Source: Streptomyces sp. CB00455
GTDB lineage: Bacteria; Actinomycetota; Actinomycetes; Streptomycetales; Streptomycetaceae
Direction of reading: 5' to 3'
Assembly: GCF_001905445.1 (NCBI RefSeq)
Contig: NZ_LIVQ01000005.1
Location: 186,001 to 250,000, forward strand
DNA length: 64,000 nucleotides
Shown: piece after piece, positions 25,043 to 33,850 of the stretch
Layout: every line of letters begins with the position of its first letter
How positions within the stretch are numbered: the stretch's first letter is position 1
Made by a program: the position numbers and the translations under genes
Notes under the pieces: generated by a model
What the model was told of the DNA's origin: nothing
Seen by the model: the letters and a program-made list of their open reading frames with translations, nothing else
The model's database searches: none

Positions 25043-25618
25043 TCATCGAGTGACCACGGCCGCCAGGGAGGGGTAGTGCAGGACCAGGCCGTCCTCGTCG
25101 AACGCGACGTCGCTGCGGAAGCCGTCCGACTCGTAGCGGATGTGCGCACCGTGCCCGGCGCGGGCCAGGGGCGTGTAGCGCTGGCGGTCGGCGCGGACGG
25201 TCAGGTCGGGAACGGAGACCCAGGCCATCAGGAACTCGTGCGGCTCGCCCACGGGCTCGCGGTGCAGGCCGTGACGCAGCACGGGCATGGTGTTGGTCAG
25301 CGGGCACAGGCCGAGGTCGCAGTCGAGTGCGCCGTCGAGGTCGGGGCGGCGCACTCCGTCGGCGGTCCAGCGCCCGGCGTCGTTGCGCAGGTCCAGCCGC
25401 CGGGCCGCCCCTTCGCCCTCCACCGTGACGTGCAGCCGCGAGGTCACGTAGCGGTCGGCGGTCTCCAGCTCGTACGTCACCCAGTAGGGCTCCGGGACCA
25501 GGCCGACGGCGCGCCCGCGCGCGGTCAGCCGCCCTTCACCGAGTGAGAGCCAGGCCGTCGCGTGTCCCCTGGCCGGGAGGATCTCCCAGGTGCGCGAAAG
25601 GTTCCGGGTGCCGGTCAT
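25043..25618 (-). CDS. Putative glycolipid-binding protein (DUF1089-like)
   Basis: 191 residues from ATG 25618. The pattern WEILPARGHATAWLSLGEGRLTARGRAV, TSRLHVTVEG, RRPDLDGALDCDLGLCPLTNTMPVLRHGL and FLMAWVSVPDL fits the putative glycolipid-binding family PF06475 (DUF1089). It is a beta-rich cytosolic protein whose role is not established. Confidence 0.85.
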   Translation of the reverse strand: MTGTRNLSRTWEILPARGHATAWLSLGEGRLTARGRAVGLVPEPYWVTYELETADRYVTSRLHVTVEGEGAARRLDLRNDAGRWTADGVRRPDLDGALDCDLGLCPLTNTMPVLRHGLHREPVGEPHEFLMAWVSVPDLTVRADRQRYTPLARAGHGAHIRYESDGFRSDVAFDEDGLVLHYPSLAAVVTR

Positions 25619-25740
25619 GGGGGCGAGCCTACGCCGGACGGGCGCGCGGCCGACGCGCCGGGCGCCCGCACGTCGGTTACGTTGCCCATGGCCGGTGTAC
25701 CGGCCCGACGCCGTAGCCGCACCGTTCGAGGAGAGTGACC

Positions 25741-25947
25741 ATGCACGACACGGACACGGACACGGTGGAGGCGAACATCCGGACCGCCGAAGTCTCCCTC
25801 GCCTCGAACGTCTACCCGCGGGGAACCGTCGTCGAGGCGCGTACCGCCCTGCGGGCCGCGCAGGACGCCCGGCTGCGCGGCGACGTGGCGACGGCCCTGG
25901 CGGCGTCCGAGATCGCCCTGCGCCTGCTGGCCGATGCCCTGAGCTGA
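25741..25947 (+). CDS. Small helical protein, unknown function
   Basis: 68 residues from ATG 25741; GAGGAGAG 8 bases upstream strongly supports the start (a GTG two codons earlier is less likely). The chain is amphipathic (VEARTALRAAQDARLRGDVATALAASEIALRLLADAL), TPR-like in length, with a DTDTDT stretch at the N-terminus. No family is recognised. Confidence 0.7.
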   Translation: MHDTDTDTVEANIRTAEVSLASNVYPRGTVVEARTALRAAQDARLRGDVATALAASEIALRLLADALS

Positions 25948-26021
25948 CCGTACCCGGGACCGGCCCGGGCGCCCGGCCGGCGGCACGGATCCGACCGGCA
26001 GGCTCCGTGCCGCCCGGGCCG

Positions 26022-26150
26022 GCGCTCGGCCCCGTGCGCACACGCGGGCGCTCAGCCCGTGCAGACACGCCGGTGCTCGGCCCGTGCGCACACGCGGGTA
26101 CGTCAGCCCGTGCGCACACGCGGGTGCGTCAGCCCGTGCGGACACGCCGC
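26022..26150. repeat. Five-copy 25/26-bp minisatellite
   Basis: The core CCCGTGCGCACACGCGGG occurs at 26031, 26056, 26081, 26107 and 26133 (spacing 25, 25, 26, 26), with changes at a few positions (gcag, gcgg) and linkers of about 7-8 bases such as gctcagg or cgtcag. The centre GTGCGCAC is palindromic. The array lies between convergent genes, and its last unit covers the stop codon of the minus-strand SDR gene. Confidence 0.85.
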
Positions 26151-26809
26151 TGTGCCATATGGGCTGTCAGCCGGTCCGCCCACGCGACGGTCTCCCGCGC
26201 CGGGTCCGCCCCGGCGGGCAGGGCCGGTGCGCTTCCTGCCACCGCGCGCCCGGCGAAGCCCGTGGCCAGGTGCGGCGGTCGCAGGTCGAGGACCAGCACC
26301 CCGCGGTCTTTCACTTCCCGGCCCAGCACGCCGAGCCAGCAGCCCAGCGCCGCCTTGGACGCGGCGAGATCGGCGGTTCCCCGCAGGGGCCGGTCCACGA
26401 TCCGGCCGGTCACGGCCGCCAGGAAGCCGCCGTCCGTCAGCGCGGGCAGCGCGCCGCGCAGGACGGCCATGGGGCACAGCGCGTTCACCGTCAGCAGGTG
26501 TTCGCCGACGGCGTCCGGGGTGCTCGCCGCCGGGCCGAACCCGGCGACGCCGACGGTCACCAGCACACCGTCGAGGCCGCCGAGTTCGCCCGCCGCCCAG
26601 GGGCCGAGCTCGGCGCACTGGTCCAGCGCGTAGGCGTCGAACCGTCTCATGGGGGCGTCACCGCCCGTGCGGGCCGCCGACACGAGCCGGCCCCGGTCAC
26701 GGCCCGCGACGGCCAGGGCGGCTCCGCGGCGGGCGAGTTCGGCGACCGCCCGTCCGCCGAGCTCACCCGTGGCCCCGGCCACGAGGATCCGTACGCCGTC
26801 CAGCGACAT
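26129..26809 (-). CDS. SDR family NAD(P)-dependent oxidoreductase
   Basis: 226 residues from ATG 26809 with GGAGGTGA upstream. The cofactor motif GATGELGGRAVAELA is at the N-terminus; the TGRIVDRPL and AASKAALG segments occupy the usual active-site zone, although the classical YxxxK Tyr is not obvious (ADLAASKA), so activity is uncertain. The stop codon lies in the minisatellite, and the last residues RRVRTG are encoded by it. The gene follows the DUF4383 gene closely. Confidence 0.85.
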   Translation of the reverse strand: MSLDGVRILVAGATGELGGRAVAELARRGAALAVAGRDRGRLVSAARTGGDAPMRRFDAYALDQCAELGPWAAGELGGLDGVLVTVGVAGFGPAASTPDAVGEHLLTVNALCPMAVLRGALPALTDGGFLAAVTGRIVDRPLRGTADLAASKAALGCWLGVLGREVKDRGVLVLDLRPPHLATGFAGRAVAGSAPALPAGADPARETVAWADRLTAHMAQRRVRTG

Positions 26810-26814
26810 GCCGG

Positions 26815-27375
26815 TCACCTCCGGGTGGTGATCGCGCGTGCCTGAGCGCTCCCGCCGATCGACGCGGCGCCCGCACCCGCGCCCGCAACGTCGCGGGTGC
26901 CGGGGCTGCCCGCTTGCCCGGGGTGACGCCGGCGCCAGTACGGGTTGTCGTGCGGCAGGCCGCCGCTCACCCGGCCGTACATGCCGAAGGTCACCACGAG
27001 CAGCCCCATCACGAAGCTGAAGACGACGTTGGACATGCTGAAGTCCAGGACGTTCGCGGACTTGCCGATCAGGAAGAGGTGGACGAAGCCGCTCAGCAGG
27101 AACAGACCGCCGACCGTCATCTTCACCGTGGAGGCCACGTTGCCCCCGATCGCGGCGGCGGCGAGGAGCAGCCCTCCGAAGACCAGGGAGATCAGGCTCA
27201 GCAGCCCGTTCGTGGACAGGCCGGCGATCCGTGACCCGTCCGTGCCGAAGAAGGCGAGCTGGTCGGCGAAGCCGAGGACGCCGAAGGCGAGGAGGATCGC
27301 GCCGCACAGGGCGGCCCCGAAGCGGTAGACCAGGTTGAGGCGGTGGTCCACGGGAAGTTCGTCACGCATGGTCAC
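26815..27375 (-). CDS. DUF4383 family membrane protein
   Basis: 186 residues from GTG 27375, preceded by AGGAG at 6 bases (an ATG two codons later is less well spaced). Four membrane spans with LNLVYRFGAALCGAILLAFG and SGFVHLFLIGKSANVLDF are typical of DUF4383. Its TGA stop lies in the ribosome binding site of the SDR gene, so the two are coupled. Confidence 0.85.
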   Translation of the reverse strand: MTMRDELPVDHRLNLVYRFGAALCGAILLAFGVLGFADQLAFFGTDGSRIAGLSTNGLLSLISLVFGGLLLAAAAIGGNVASTVKMTVGGLFLLSGFVHLFLIGKSANVLDFSMSNVVFSFVMGLLVVTFGMYGRVSGGLPHDNPYWRRRHPGQAGSPGTRDVAGAGAGAASIGGSAQARAITTRR

Positions 27376-27584
27376 GGCGTACTCCTAGGGTTCTCCCCCC
27401 GGGCTGAGGACGCCAGTCTGTCTCCGGTGGGCGGCCCGGGGCATCTTGCGTCGGTTGCGCGTCGAAGCCGCTCACGCTGTGACCTCCGGTGACCCCCGGG
27501 GGCGCGCGGCGATGCGGACCCGGCTCCGGGCCCGCATGATGAAGCTGCCGCACCATTGCCGGAGCACCGAAGGGAACGACAGAC

Positions 27585-27815
27585 ATGCACGCACAGCGGT
27601 ACCAGCTGGTGTTCCCGGACCGCCTCGCCGACGACGAGGACGTCGTGGTCGTCTCCCGCACGGACCGCAGCGGCCCCGGCGGGCACCCCGTCTACTCCGA
27701 CGAGACCGGGATCGTCCAGGCCGAGATCAGTGACCAGGACGAGGTCCGCATGCTGCCGACGGGCGGCCAGCAGCAGCCCGTCCAGGGAGTCCAGGCCCAC
27801 CCGCTGCCGGACTGA
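27585..27815 (+). CDS. DUF6296-like small protein
   Basis: 76 residues. QRYQLVFPDRLADDEDVVVV, RTDRSGPGGHPVYSDETGIV and EISDQDEVRMLPTGG resemble the Streptomyces DUF6296 family. It is soluble, acidic and of unknown function. A weak AAGGGAA precedes the ATG. Confidence 0.65.
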   Translation: MHAQRYQLVFPDRLADDEDVVVVSRTDRSGPGGHPVYSDETGIVQAEISDQDEVRMLPTGGQQQPVQGVQAHPLPD

Positions 27816-27875
27816 CCCCGCCCCCGCCTTCCGCCGGTGATCGTGGCGGCGGCCGGTATCCCGTAGGCTCGCCGA

Positions 27876-28496
27876 ATGGCGAAGTACTTCGACGTGCACC
27901 CCGAGAACCCCCAGCCGCGCACCATCGGCAATGTCGCGGACAGCATCCGCTCCGGCGCGCTCGTCGCGTATCCGACCGATTCGTGTTTCGCGCTGGGCGC
28001 CCAGCTCGGCAACCGCGACGCCCTGGCACGCATCCGGTCGATCCGCAACCTCGACGACCGGCACCACTTCACCCTCGTCTGCCACAACTTCGCGCAGCTG
28101 GGTCAGCTGGTGCACATCGACAACGACGTGTTCCGGGCCATCAAGGCGGCCACCCCGGGGCCGTACACCTTCATCCTGCGCGCGACGAACGAGGTGCCGC
28201 GCCAGCTGCTCCACCCGAAGAAGAAGACGGTCGGGGTCCGGATCCCCGACCACGTCGTGACCCAGGCCCTGCTCGCCGAGCTCGGTGAGCCCCTGCTCTC
28301 CAGCACCCTGCTCCTGCCCGGCGAGGAGGAGCCCATGACGCAGGGCTGGGAGATCAAGGAACGGCTGGAGCACCTGGTGGACGCGGTGCTCGACTCGGGT
28401 GACTGCGGGACCAGCCCGACCACCGTCATCGACTTCTCCAGCGGCGAGGCCGAGATCGTGCGCGCCGGCGCCGGGGACACCAGCCGCTTCGAGTGA
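27876..28496 (+). CDS. yciO: L-threonylcarbamoyladenylate synthase-like protein (YciO/YrdC/Sua5 family)
   Basis: 206 residues. FDVHPENPQPRTIGNVADSI, VAYPTDSCFALG, IRNLDDRHHFTLVC, TPGPYTFILRAT and GVRIPDHVV give the full YrdC fold, closest to the YciO branch. YrdC proteins make threonylcarbamoyl-AMP for tRNA t6A; YciO members are paralogues whose main role is less certain. The gene is convergent with the MurE-like ligase. Confidence 0.9.
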   Translation: MAKYFDVHPENPQPRTIGNVADSIRSGALVAYPTDSCFALGAQLGNRDALARIRSIRNLDDRHHFTLVCHNFAQLGQLVHIDNDVFRAIKAATPGPYTFILRATNEVPRQLLHPKKKTVGVRIPDHVVTQALLAELGEPLLSSTLLLPGEEEPMTQGWEIKERLEHLVDAVLDSGDCGTSPTTVIDFSSGEAEIVRAGAGDTSRFE

Positions 28497-28517
28497 CGGC
28501 CGGACCGTCCGCGGCGG

Positions 28518-29996
28518 CTACGCGTGGGCGAGTTCGCGCACCGTGGCCATGTCGCTGAACGGGATCAGCTGCTCCCCGACGATCTGGTGCGGTTCGCTGC
28601 CCTTGCCGGCGATCAGCACGGTGTCCTCGGGGCCCGCGGCCGACAGGGCGAAGGCGATCGCCTCCCGGCGGTCGGCGAACCGCTCGAAGGGGGTCCCCGT
28701 CGCCCGCAGACCGGGGGCGATCTGGTCCAGGATGGCCTCGGGGTCCTCGTGACGGGGGTTGTCCGAGGTGAGGACGCACAGGTCGGACCGGGCGCCGGCG
28801 ATGCCGCCCATCTCGGCCCGCTTGGTGGTGTCGCGGTCCCCGCCGCAGCCGAAGACGGTGATGACACGGCCGTGTGCGAAGCCGCGGATGGCGGTCAGGA
28901 CCTTGTCCAGGGAATCCGGGGAGTGGGCGTAGTCCACGATCACCGAGGTGCCCAGCGGGGTACGGAAGCGCTCGAACCTGCCGGGGACGGGCGGCATCCG
29001 GTCCAGGGCGTCCACCAGGGGGCCCAGGTCGTGCCCGAGCACGTGGCATGCCGCCAGCGTGGCCAGGGCGTTGGACACCGAGAACCGGCCGGGGACGGGC
29101 ATCGACGCCGGGTAGGCGCGTCCCTCGTGGTGGAGCGTGAACCGGGTGCCCGCCGCGCTCACCACGAGGTCGCTGGCGCGGTAGTCCGCGGGAGCGTCCA
29201 GGGCGTACGTGGTGACCGCGCCCGGCATCAGGGCCGTGATCCCGGCGCCCACCGGGTCGTCGACGTTCACCACCGCCCGCCGGCACAGGCCCTGGAACAG
29301 GCGCAGCTTGGCGTCGCGGTAGTTGTCCATGGTGCCGTGGTCGTCCAGGTGGTCCTGCGTCAGGTTGGTGAAGACGCCGACGTCGATGAAGGTGCGGTCG
29401 ACGCGGTGGGTCAGCAGGGCCATCGAGGTGGCTTCGAGCACCACGCTGGACGCTCCGCGGTCGCGCATGTACCCGAGGAGGTACTGGAGGTCCGGCGATT
29501 CCGGCGTCGTGAGCACGGACGGCGGCATCAAAACGGGCTCGTCGCCGATCCGGCTGCCGGCCGTCCCTATGACGCCGACCTTGGCGCCCGCCGAGCTCCG
29601 CAGGACCGATTCGACCATGTAGGAGACCGAGGTCTTCCCGTTGGTGCCGGTGATCGCCACCATGTCCATCTGCCGCCCCGGTTCGCCGAAGTGGCGCGAG
29701 GCGATGACGGCGGCGGCCGTGCGGGTGTCGGGGACCCGGACGGCGCATGCCCGGGACGGCCAGACCGGTGGGGGCAGGACCGGGCCCGCGCCGTCGATGA
29801 CGACGGCGGCCGCGCCCCGGGCGAGGGCGGCCGGCACGGAGTCGGGGCCGCCTTCCTGGTGGCCCGGCACCGCGATGAACAGCGACCCCGGCAGCACCCG
29901 CTCGACGTCGAAGGTGACTCCCGCGGTGATCGGCACGTCCGGATCGCCCCGCACCACGTGGTGTTCCTGTCCGGCCAGCAGCTCGCTCAGCTTCAC
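28518..29996 (-). CDS. MurE-like Mur ligase (stand-alone paralogue)
   Basis: 492 residues from GTG 29996 with AAGGGA upstream. ATP loop ITGTNGKTSVSYM, LEATSMALLTHRVD, FTNLTQDHLDDHG, VDYAHSPDSL and the amino-acid selective motif SDNPRHEDP identify UDP-MurNAc-Ala-Glu:diaminopimelate ligase type. The DNPR Arg indicates diaminopimelate rather than lysine. Unlike the housekeeping enzyme it is not in a division/cell-wall cluster, so it is probably a second copy with a special role. Confidence 0.88.
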   Translation of the reverse strand: MKLSELLAGQEHHVVRGDPDVPITAGVTFDVERVLPGSLFIAVPGHQEGGPDSVPAALARGAAAVVIDGAGPVLPPPVWPSRACAVRVPDTRTAAAVIASRHFGEPGRQMDMVAITGTNGKTSVSYMVESVLRSSAGAKVGVIGTAGSRIGDEPVLMPPSVLTTPESPDLQYLLGYMRDRGASSVVLEATSMALLTHRVDRTFIDVGVFTNLTQDHLDDHGTMDNYRDAKLRLFQGLCRRAVVNVDDPVGAGITALMPGAVTTYALDAPADYRASDLVVSAAGTRFTLHHEGRAYPASMPVPGRFSVSNALATLAACHVLGHDLGPLVDALDRMPPVPGRFERFRTPLGTSVIVDYAHSPDSLDKVLTAIRGFAHGRVITVFGCGGDRDTTKRAEMGGIAGARSDLCVLTSDNPRHEDPEAILDQIAPGLRATGTPFERFADRREAIAFALSAAGPEDTVLIAGKGSEPHQIVGEQLIPFSDMATVRELAHA

Positions 29997-30545
29997 GATG
30001 ATCCCTTCGAAGCGGCCGGACCCCGGTGGTGCGGGCCGTGGCCGGGCAGCGGTCCGCGACGGCGTGCGCAGACCGCGGTGGTGACGTGGAGCGTGGCCGG
30101 AGCGGCGTCGCCCCCGCGGATCCGGGTACGGCAGCGCGCTACGGCAGGAAGGACCCGTCCGGTGTGCGGGGAAGGGCGGCGTACCGGCGACCTGGGCCGG
30201 GCGGTGCGGACTTGCGGGAGAGGGGGGCCGGGCGGGGCCGTGCAGGGTGGTCGCCGGGCGGGGCCGTGCAGGGAGTTCGCTAGCCGTGGCCGTGCAGGGA
30301 GGTGCGGCGCGTCCGGGGCGCCACGGCAGCCGCCGGGCGCGGCGGGCCGTCGGCTGCCCGGCCCGTGGCCGCCGGGCACGCGGAGGCGGCCCGGGGCGGG
30401 CACTGCCTCGTCATACGTGTGCGAACCATGGGCCGAGTGTACGGCCGGTGGGAGCCCGCGGATCCCACCCCGCGCGCCCGGGCTCCGTCCGCGGCCCGTA
30501 TACGCCTCGTATACGGCCGGCCCTGTCCGCGGGCGGGCCCGGCCG
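29997..30545. other. Non-coding region with repeats and a palindrome
   Basis: These 549 bases between two minus-strand genes lack a convincing gene. GGCCGTGCAGGG recurs at 30236, 30262 and 30288, exactly 26 bases apart, marking a degenerate tandem repeat. A strong palindrome lies at 30496-30516. The promoter of the MurE-like gene should be in the left part, but no clear -10/-35 pair stands out. Confidence 0.5.
30496..30516. terminator. Perfect 21-bp palindrome CCGTATACG-CCT-CGTATACGG
   Basis: Arms 30496-30504 and 30508-30516 are perfect inverted copies with a 3-base centre. The site lies about 30 bases after the stop of the minus-strand lipoprotein gene, so it may form its terminator hairpin. 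It could equally be an operator for the MurE-like gene downstream; A+T-rich GTATAC half-sites are rare in this genome. Confidence 0.5.
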
Positions 30546-31721
30546 TCACTTCTCGTAGTTGGTGAGGACGCAGCCCTCGGTCTGTGCCTTCTCCAGGCGG
30601 TATCCCGCCGGTGCCCGGAAGCCCGGCTCGCAGTTCAGGGAGAGGAACTGCAGCTGGTAGAGACCGTCGCGGACCGCACGGCTGTTGGTCTCCACCGCGA
30701 TGTTCTCGCCGACCAGGAGCCTGCTCGCGGTGGCCTTGAGGCGTCCGTCGTCCTTGAGGTCGGCCTGCTGGGCGGCCTTCGCCTTGTTCTGCAGGGTTTT
30801 CATGTCACGCACCACGTCGAGCCAGTTCAGGTCGTGGGCCCGCTGCTCCCCCGCCGGTTCGCCGCAGATGGCGCGTTCCCTGATGCCCCACGCGAGCTGC
30901 TCGCCCTCCACGACCGGCTGGTAGTCGATCGAGGAGGCGGCGACGGCGTCGGGTGCGGCGGACATGTGCGTGCAGTCGACGGTATGGGGGTGCACGAGCT
31001 TCTTCAGCTCGTCCATGCTGCCCGCCCGGGGCAGGCCGAGGCTGCCCTGTGCGGGCCCGCCGGGCTTCGCGGACTGCCCGCCCGCCGAGGCCGGGTCCTC
31101 CTGGGGGGTCTGGAAGTTCGGGCTGCCCTCGCCGTCCGAGCTCCCGACGAAGTCGCTGAGTACGCAACCGTCGACCAGTGCCTTCTCCCGCTTGTAGCCC
31201 TCGGGTACGGCGAAGGTCGGATTGCAGGTGAGGATGCGCAGGTCCGACTGGGCGAGGGCGAGGGCCGTCTTGGTCTCGGTCGGTGTGACGGCGTAGTGCT
31301 CGCCCACGAAGACCCGGCTGTTGAGGCCGTACGCACCGCGGCCGGCCGCGATCTCGTCCATGACGTGCTGCTTGTAGCCCGCCTGGAACTCCTTCATGTC
31401 GGCGGCCGTGTAGAAGACGATCTCGCCGTGTCCGGTGCGGTCGCTGCACACGCCGCGCTCGGTCACGGACCACTTGCCGGGCGTCGTGAGGTCGGTCAGC
31501 GGCAGCCGGCCGTCGTCGGGCTTGGTGCCCATGTTCTCGCAGGACGCGTACCGCTGGACGTACTTCTGCGCCTCGGCCAGGGATCCGGGCGTCGCGACGG
31601 GGGCAGTGACGGCTCCCGTCGCGGCGGCCTGCCGGCCGCCGGGCTCGGAGTCCTCGCAGGCGGTGAGGGCGGCGCAGGAGGCGAGGAGGACGGTCGCGGC
31701 GAGGACCCGCTGTAGGCGCAT
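30546..31721 (-). CDS. Lipoprotein with internally duplicated domain
   Basis: 391 residues from ATG 31721. A signal peptide ends in LTACEDS, giving a lipid-modified Cys near residue 22. Two homologous halves follow: each has CxxM near its start, a VGE(H/N)-AV segment and an ending of the type CNPTFAVPEGYKREKALVDG CVL, then CEPGFRAPAGYRLEKAQTEG CVL. The paired Cys probably form disulfides outside the cell. Function is not recognised. No close co-transcribed partner is seen. Confidence 0.8.
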   Translation of the reverse strand: MRLQRVLAATVLLASCAALTACEDSEPGGRQAAATGAVTAPVATPGSLAEAQKYVQRYASCENMGTKPDDGRLPLTDLTTPGKWSVTERGVCSDRTGHGEIVFYTAADMKEFQAGYKQHVMDEIAAGRGAYGLNSRVFVGEHYAVTPTETKTALALAQSDLRILTCNPTFAVPEGYKREKALVDGCVLSDFVGSSDGEGSPNFQTPQEDPASAGGQSAKPGGPAQGSLGLPRAGSMDELKKLVHPHTVDCTHMSAAPDAVAASSIDYQPVVEGEQLAWGIRERAICGEPAGEQRAHDLNWLDVVRDMKTLQNKAKAAQQADLKDDGRLKATASRLLVGENIAVETNSRAVRDGLYQLQFLSLNCEPGFRAPAGYRLEKAQTEGCVLTNYEK

Positions 31722-31881
31722 GGTGTGCTTTCGTCTGGCATGGGCACGCACGGGGCGTGGGCGTATGGCGTGCACATGCTAGACGTGGTGGTCGATGTGG
31801 ATCAAAGGCGGCCACTGCATGGCGTCCCCATCTGCCGCCGCGGCAAACGGTGTTGCCGTGGGCGACGCGCCGCACGCCCCC

Positions 31882-33825
31882 TCAGGCGGGCGGACCGTCC
31901 TCGCCGACCGCGGGCGCGGGGCCGGCCACCGAGACCTGGTGGATCCGCAGGGCCAGCTGGAGTTCCAGGGCACGTTCCGGGCGCTGCCAGTCCCGGCCGA
32001 GGAGCCGTCCGATGCGGTCCAGGCGCTGCACCACCGTGTTCACGTGGAGGTGCAGCGCCGCCTTGGTCTTGGCCTGGCTCATCCCGAGGGCGAAGTAGGT
32101 GCGCAGGGTGTGGGTGAGGTCGGTGCCTCGCCTGGCGTCGTAGGCCAGGAGCGGGCCCAGCGTCCGGCGCACGTATGCGCCCAGGTCGGCGTGGTCCCCC
32201 AGGAGGATGCCGACGAAGCCCAGGTCGGCCAGGGCCGCCCCGGTCCCCCGGTTGCCCAGGGCGTGCAGGGCGGCCAGCGCGCGGCGGGCTTCGGCGTGGG
32301 CGCGGGCGAAGTCCGGGGGCCCGGTCACGGGGCGGCCCGCGGCCCCGACGGTGACCGGGGCGGCCACCGCCTGGGCCAGTTCGGCGGCGAGCCCGGCGGC
32401 GCAGTCGCTGGGGTTGTCCGAGGGACAGATGAGGACGACGTCCTCGTGGTGCTGCCCGGCCAGGCCCTTGCGCGCCCGCGCGGTGCGGGCGGCCACCGCC
32501 AGCAGTCGCGGGCGCGGGACGGTGTCGGCGTGCAGGACGAACACCGCGTGCGGCTGGGCGAGGTTCACGCCGAGGCGGCGGGCGCGGGCGGCCAGTCCGG
32601 CGGGGTCGGCGGCGCGGGTGAGGAGGTCGCCGAGCAGTTCGCCGCGTACCCGGTCCTCGGTCTCGGTCACCGAGCGGCGCAGGAGCAGCAGCAGGGCGGT
32701 GACGACGCTGGCCCGTTCGAAGAGGCGGCGGTCGGCGTCCGTCAGGTCGGCGCGGCCGGTGAGCGCGATGCTGCCGAGCAGTTCGTGTCCGGCGAGGACC
32801 GCGCACACCCAGGTGCCCTGGACGGGCACGGCGCGGCCGCCCGCCCGGGAGGCGGCCACGGCCTGGGGGGCCGGGGGCAGGGGGTCCGCGCCGGCCCGGG
32901 CCAGTTCGGCTCCATCCGCGTCGTGGATGAGCATGCCGCCCTGGAGGACGGCTCCGATGGCGGTGGCCACTTCGGTGATGCCGGCGCCCCGCAGGACCAG
33001 GTCGGTCAGCCGGTCGTGGGCGTCCTCGGCCCGTCGCATGGCCTGGCTGTGGGCCTCGATCGTCTGGGAGGCGGCGTTGAGTTCGACGAGCGCGTTGCGC
33101 GTCTCCTCCAGCAGCCGGGCACTGTCGATGGCGATGGCGGCGTGGTCGGCGAGGGAGGCCAGCAGGGCGACCTCGTCCGGGGTGAAGGTGCGCGCGGTGC
33201 GGTCCGCCGCGTAGAGGACGCCGATGACGCGGGTGCCCAGGCGCAGCGGCACGCCGAGGATGGCCCGCAGTCCTTCCTCGGCGACGGCGCTGTCGATGGT
33301 GGCGGTGTGCTTGAAGCGCGGGTCGTCGCGGTAGTCGCCGGTCGTGTAGGGGCGGGCCGTTTCGGCGACGAGCCCGCCCAGCCCCTCGCCCATGCCGAGG
33401 CGCACCTGCTGGAAGGCGGCCGAAACGGAGCCGTCGGTGACCCGCATGTAGGTGTCGCCGGCCTCGTCGTCGTTGAGCGAGAGGTAGGTGACGTCCGTGC
33501 CGAGGAGGAGTTTGGCGCGGTGGACGATGGCCCGCAGTACGGCGTCCAGGTCGCGCAGCCCCGCGAGGTCCCCGGCGGTGTCGAAGAGCGCCGCCAGTTC
33601 GGCTTCGCGCCGGCGGTGCTGGCTGAGCGTGCGGCGGATGGTGAGCGCCACCTGCGTGGCCTCGGCGACGGCATGGATCTGCGCGGCGGGCAGGCCGGCC
33701 CGGCGGGCCGTCTCGGCGGGCTGCGCGAAGTGTTCGGCCGGGGCGCCCTGCGCCAGCAGGTCCAACAGGTGCCGCAGGGCGGTCCACGCCTCCCCGTCGC
33801 CGGGGTGCGTCGCGGGGTGGGGCAT
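31882..33825 (-). CDS. GAF-domain PucR/CdaR-type transcriptional regulator
   Basis: 647 residues from ATG 33825 with ACGGAGAG upstream. A helical N-terminus is followed by a GAF domain (about residues 85-235; AKLLLGTDVTYLSLNDD ... VPLRLGTRVIGVLYAADR), a middle ligand-type domain and the PucR C-terminal helix-turn-helix (LTHTLRTYFALGMSQAKTKA, ALHLHVNTVVQRLDRIG). Such proteins activate catabolic genes in response to metabolites. It lies downstream of a transporter and 3-hydroxybutyrate dehydrogenase genes on the same strand, which it may control. Confidence 0.9.
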   Translation of the reverse strand: MPHPATHPGDGEAWTALRHLLDLLAQGAPAEHFAQPAETARRAGLPAAQIHAVAEATQVALTIRRTLSQHRRREAELAALFDTAGDLAGLRDLDAVLRAIVHRAKLLLGTDVTYLSLNDDEAGDTYMRVTDGSVSAAFQQVRLGMGEGLGGLVAETARPYTTGDYRDDPRFKHTATIDSAVAEEGLRAILGVPLRLGTRVIGVLYAADRTARTFTPDEVALLASLADHAAIAIDSARLLEETRNALVELNAASQTIEAHSQAMRRAEDAHDRLTDLVLRGAGITEVATAIGAVLQGGMLIHDADGAELARAGADPLPPAPQAVAASRAGGRAVPVQGTWVCAVLAGHELLGSIALTGRADLTDADRRLFERASVVTALLLLLRRSVTETEDRVRGELLGDLLTRAADPAGLAARARRLGVNLAQPHAVFVLHADTVPRPRLLAVAARTARARKGLAGQHHEDVVLICPSDNPSDCAAGLAAELAQAVAAPVTVGAAGRPVTGPPDFARAHAEARRALAALHALGNRGTGAALADLGFVGILLGDHADLGAYVRRTLGPLLAYDARRGTDLTHTLRTYFALGMSQAKTKAALHLHVNTVVQRLDRIGRLLGRDWQRPERALELQLALRIHQVSVAGPAPAVGEDGPPA

Positions 33826-33850
33826 GTCGGCTCTCCGTGGTGCTGGGCGG

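Noticed and set aside
26022..26150. CRISPR-like array
   Set aside because: Linkers between repeats are only about 7-8 bases and are similar to each other, and no cas genes are near; it is a minisatellite.
26129..26150. Start of a plus-strand gene in the minisatellite
   Set aside because: The open frames there arise from the repeat and the complement of the SDR gene; no ribosome binding site or family likeness.
28524..31715. A plus-strand open frame of about 1,060 codons opposite the MurE-like and lipoprotein genes
   Set aside because: The translation is low in complexity and Gly/Arg-rich, while the minus-strand genes have clear motifs.
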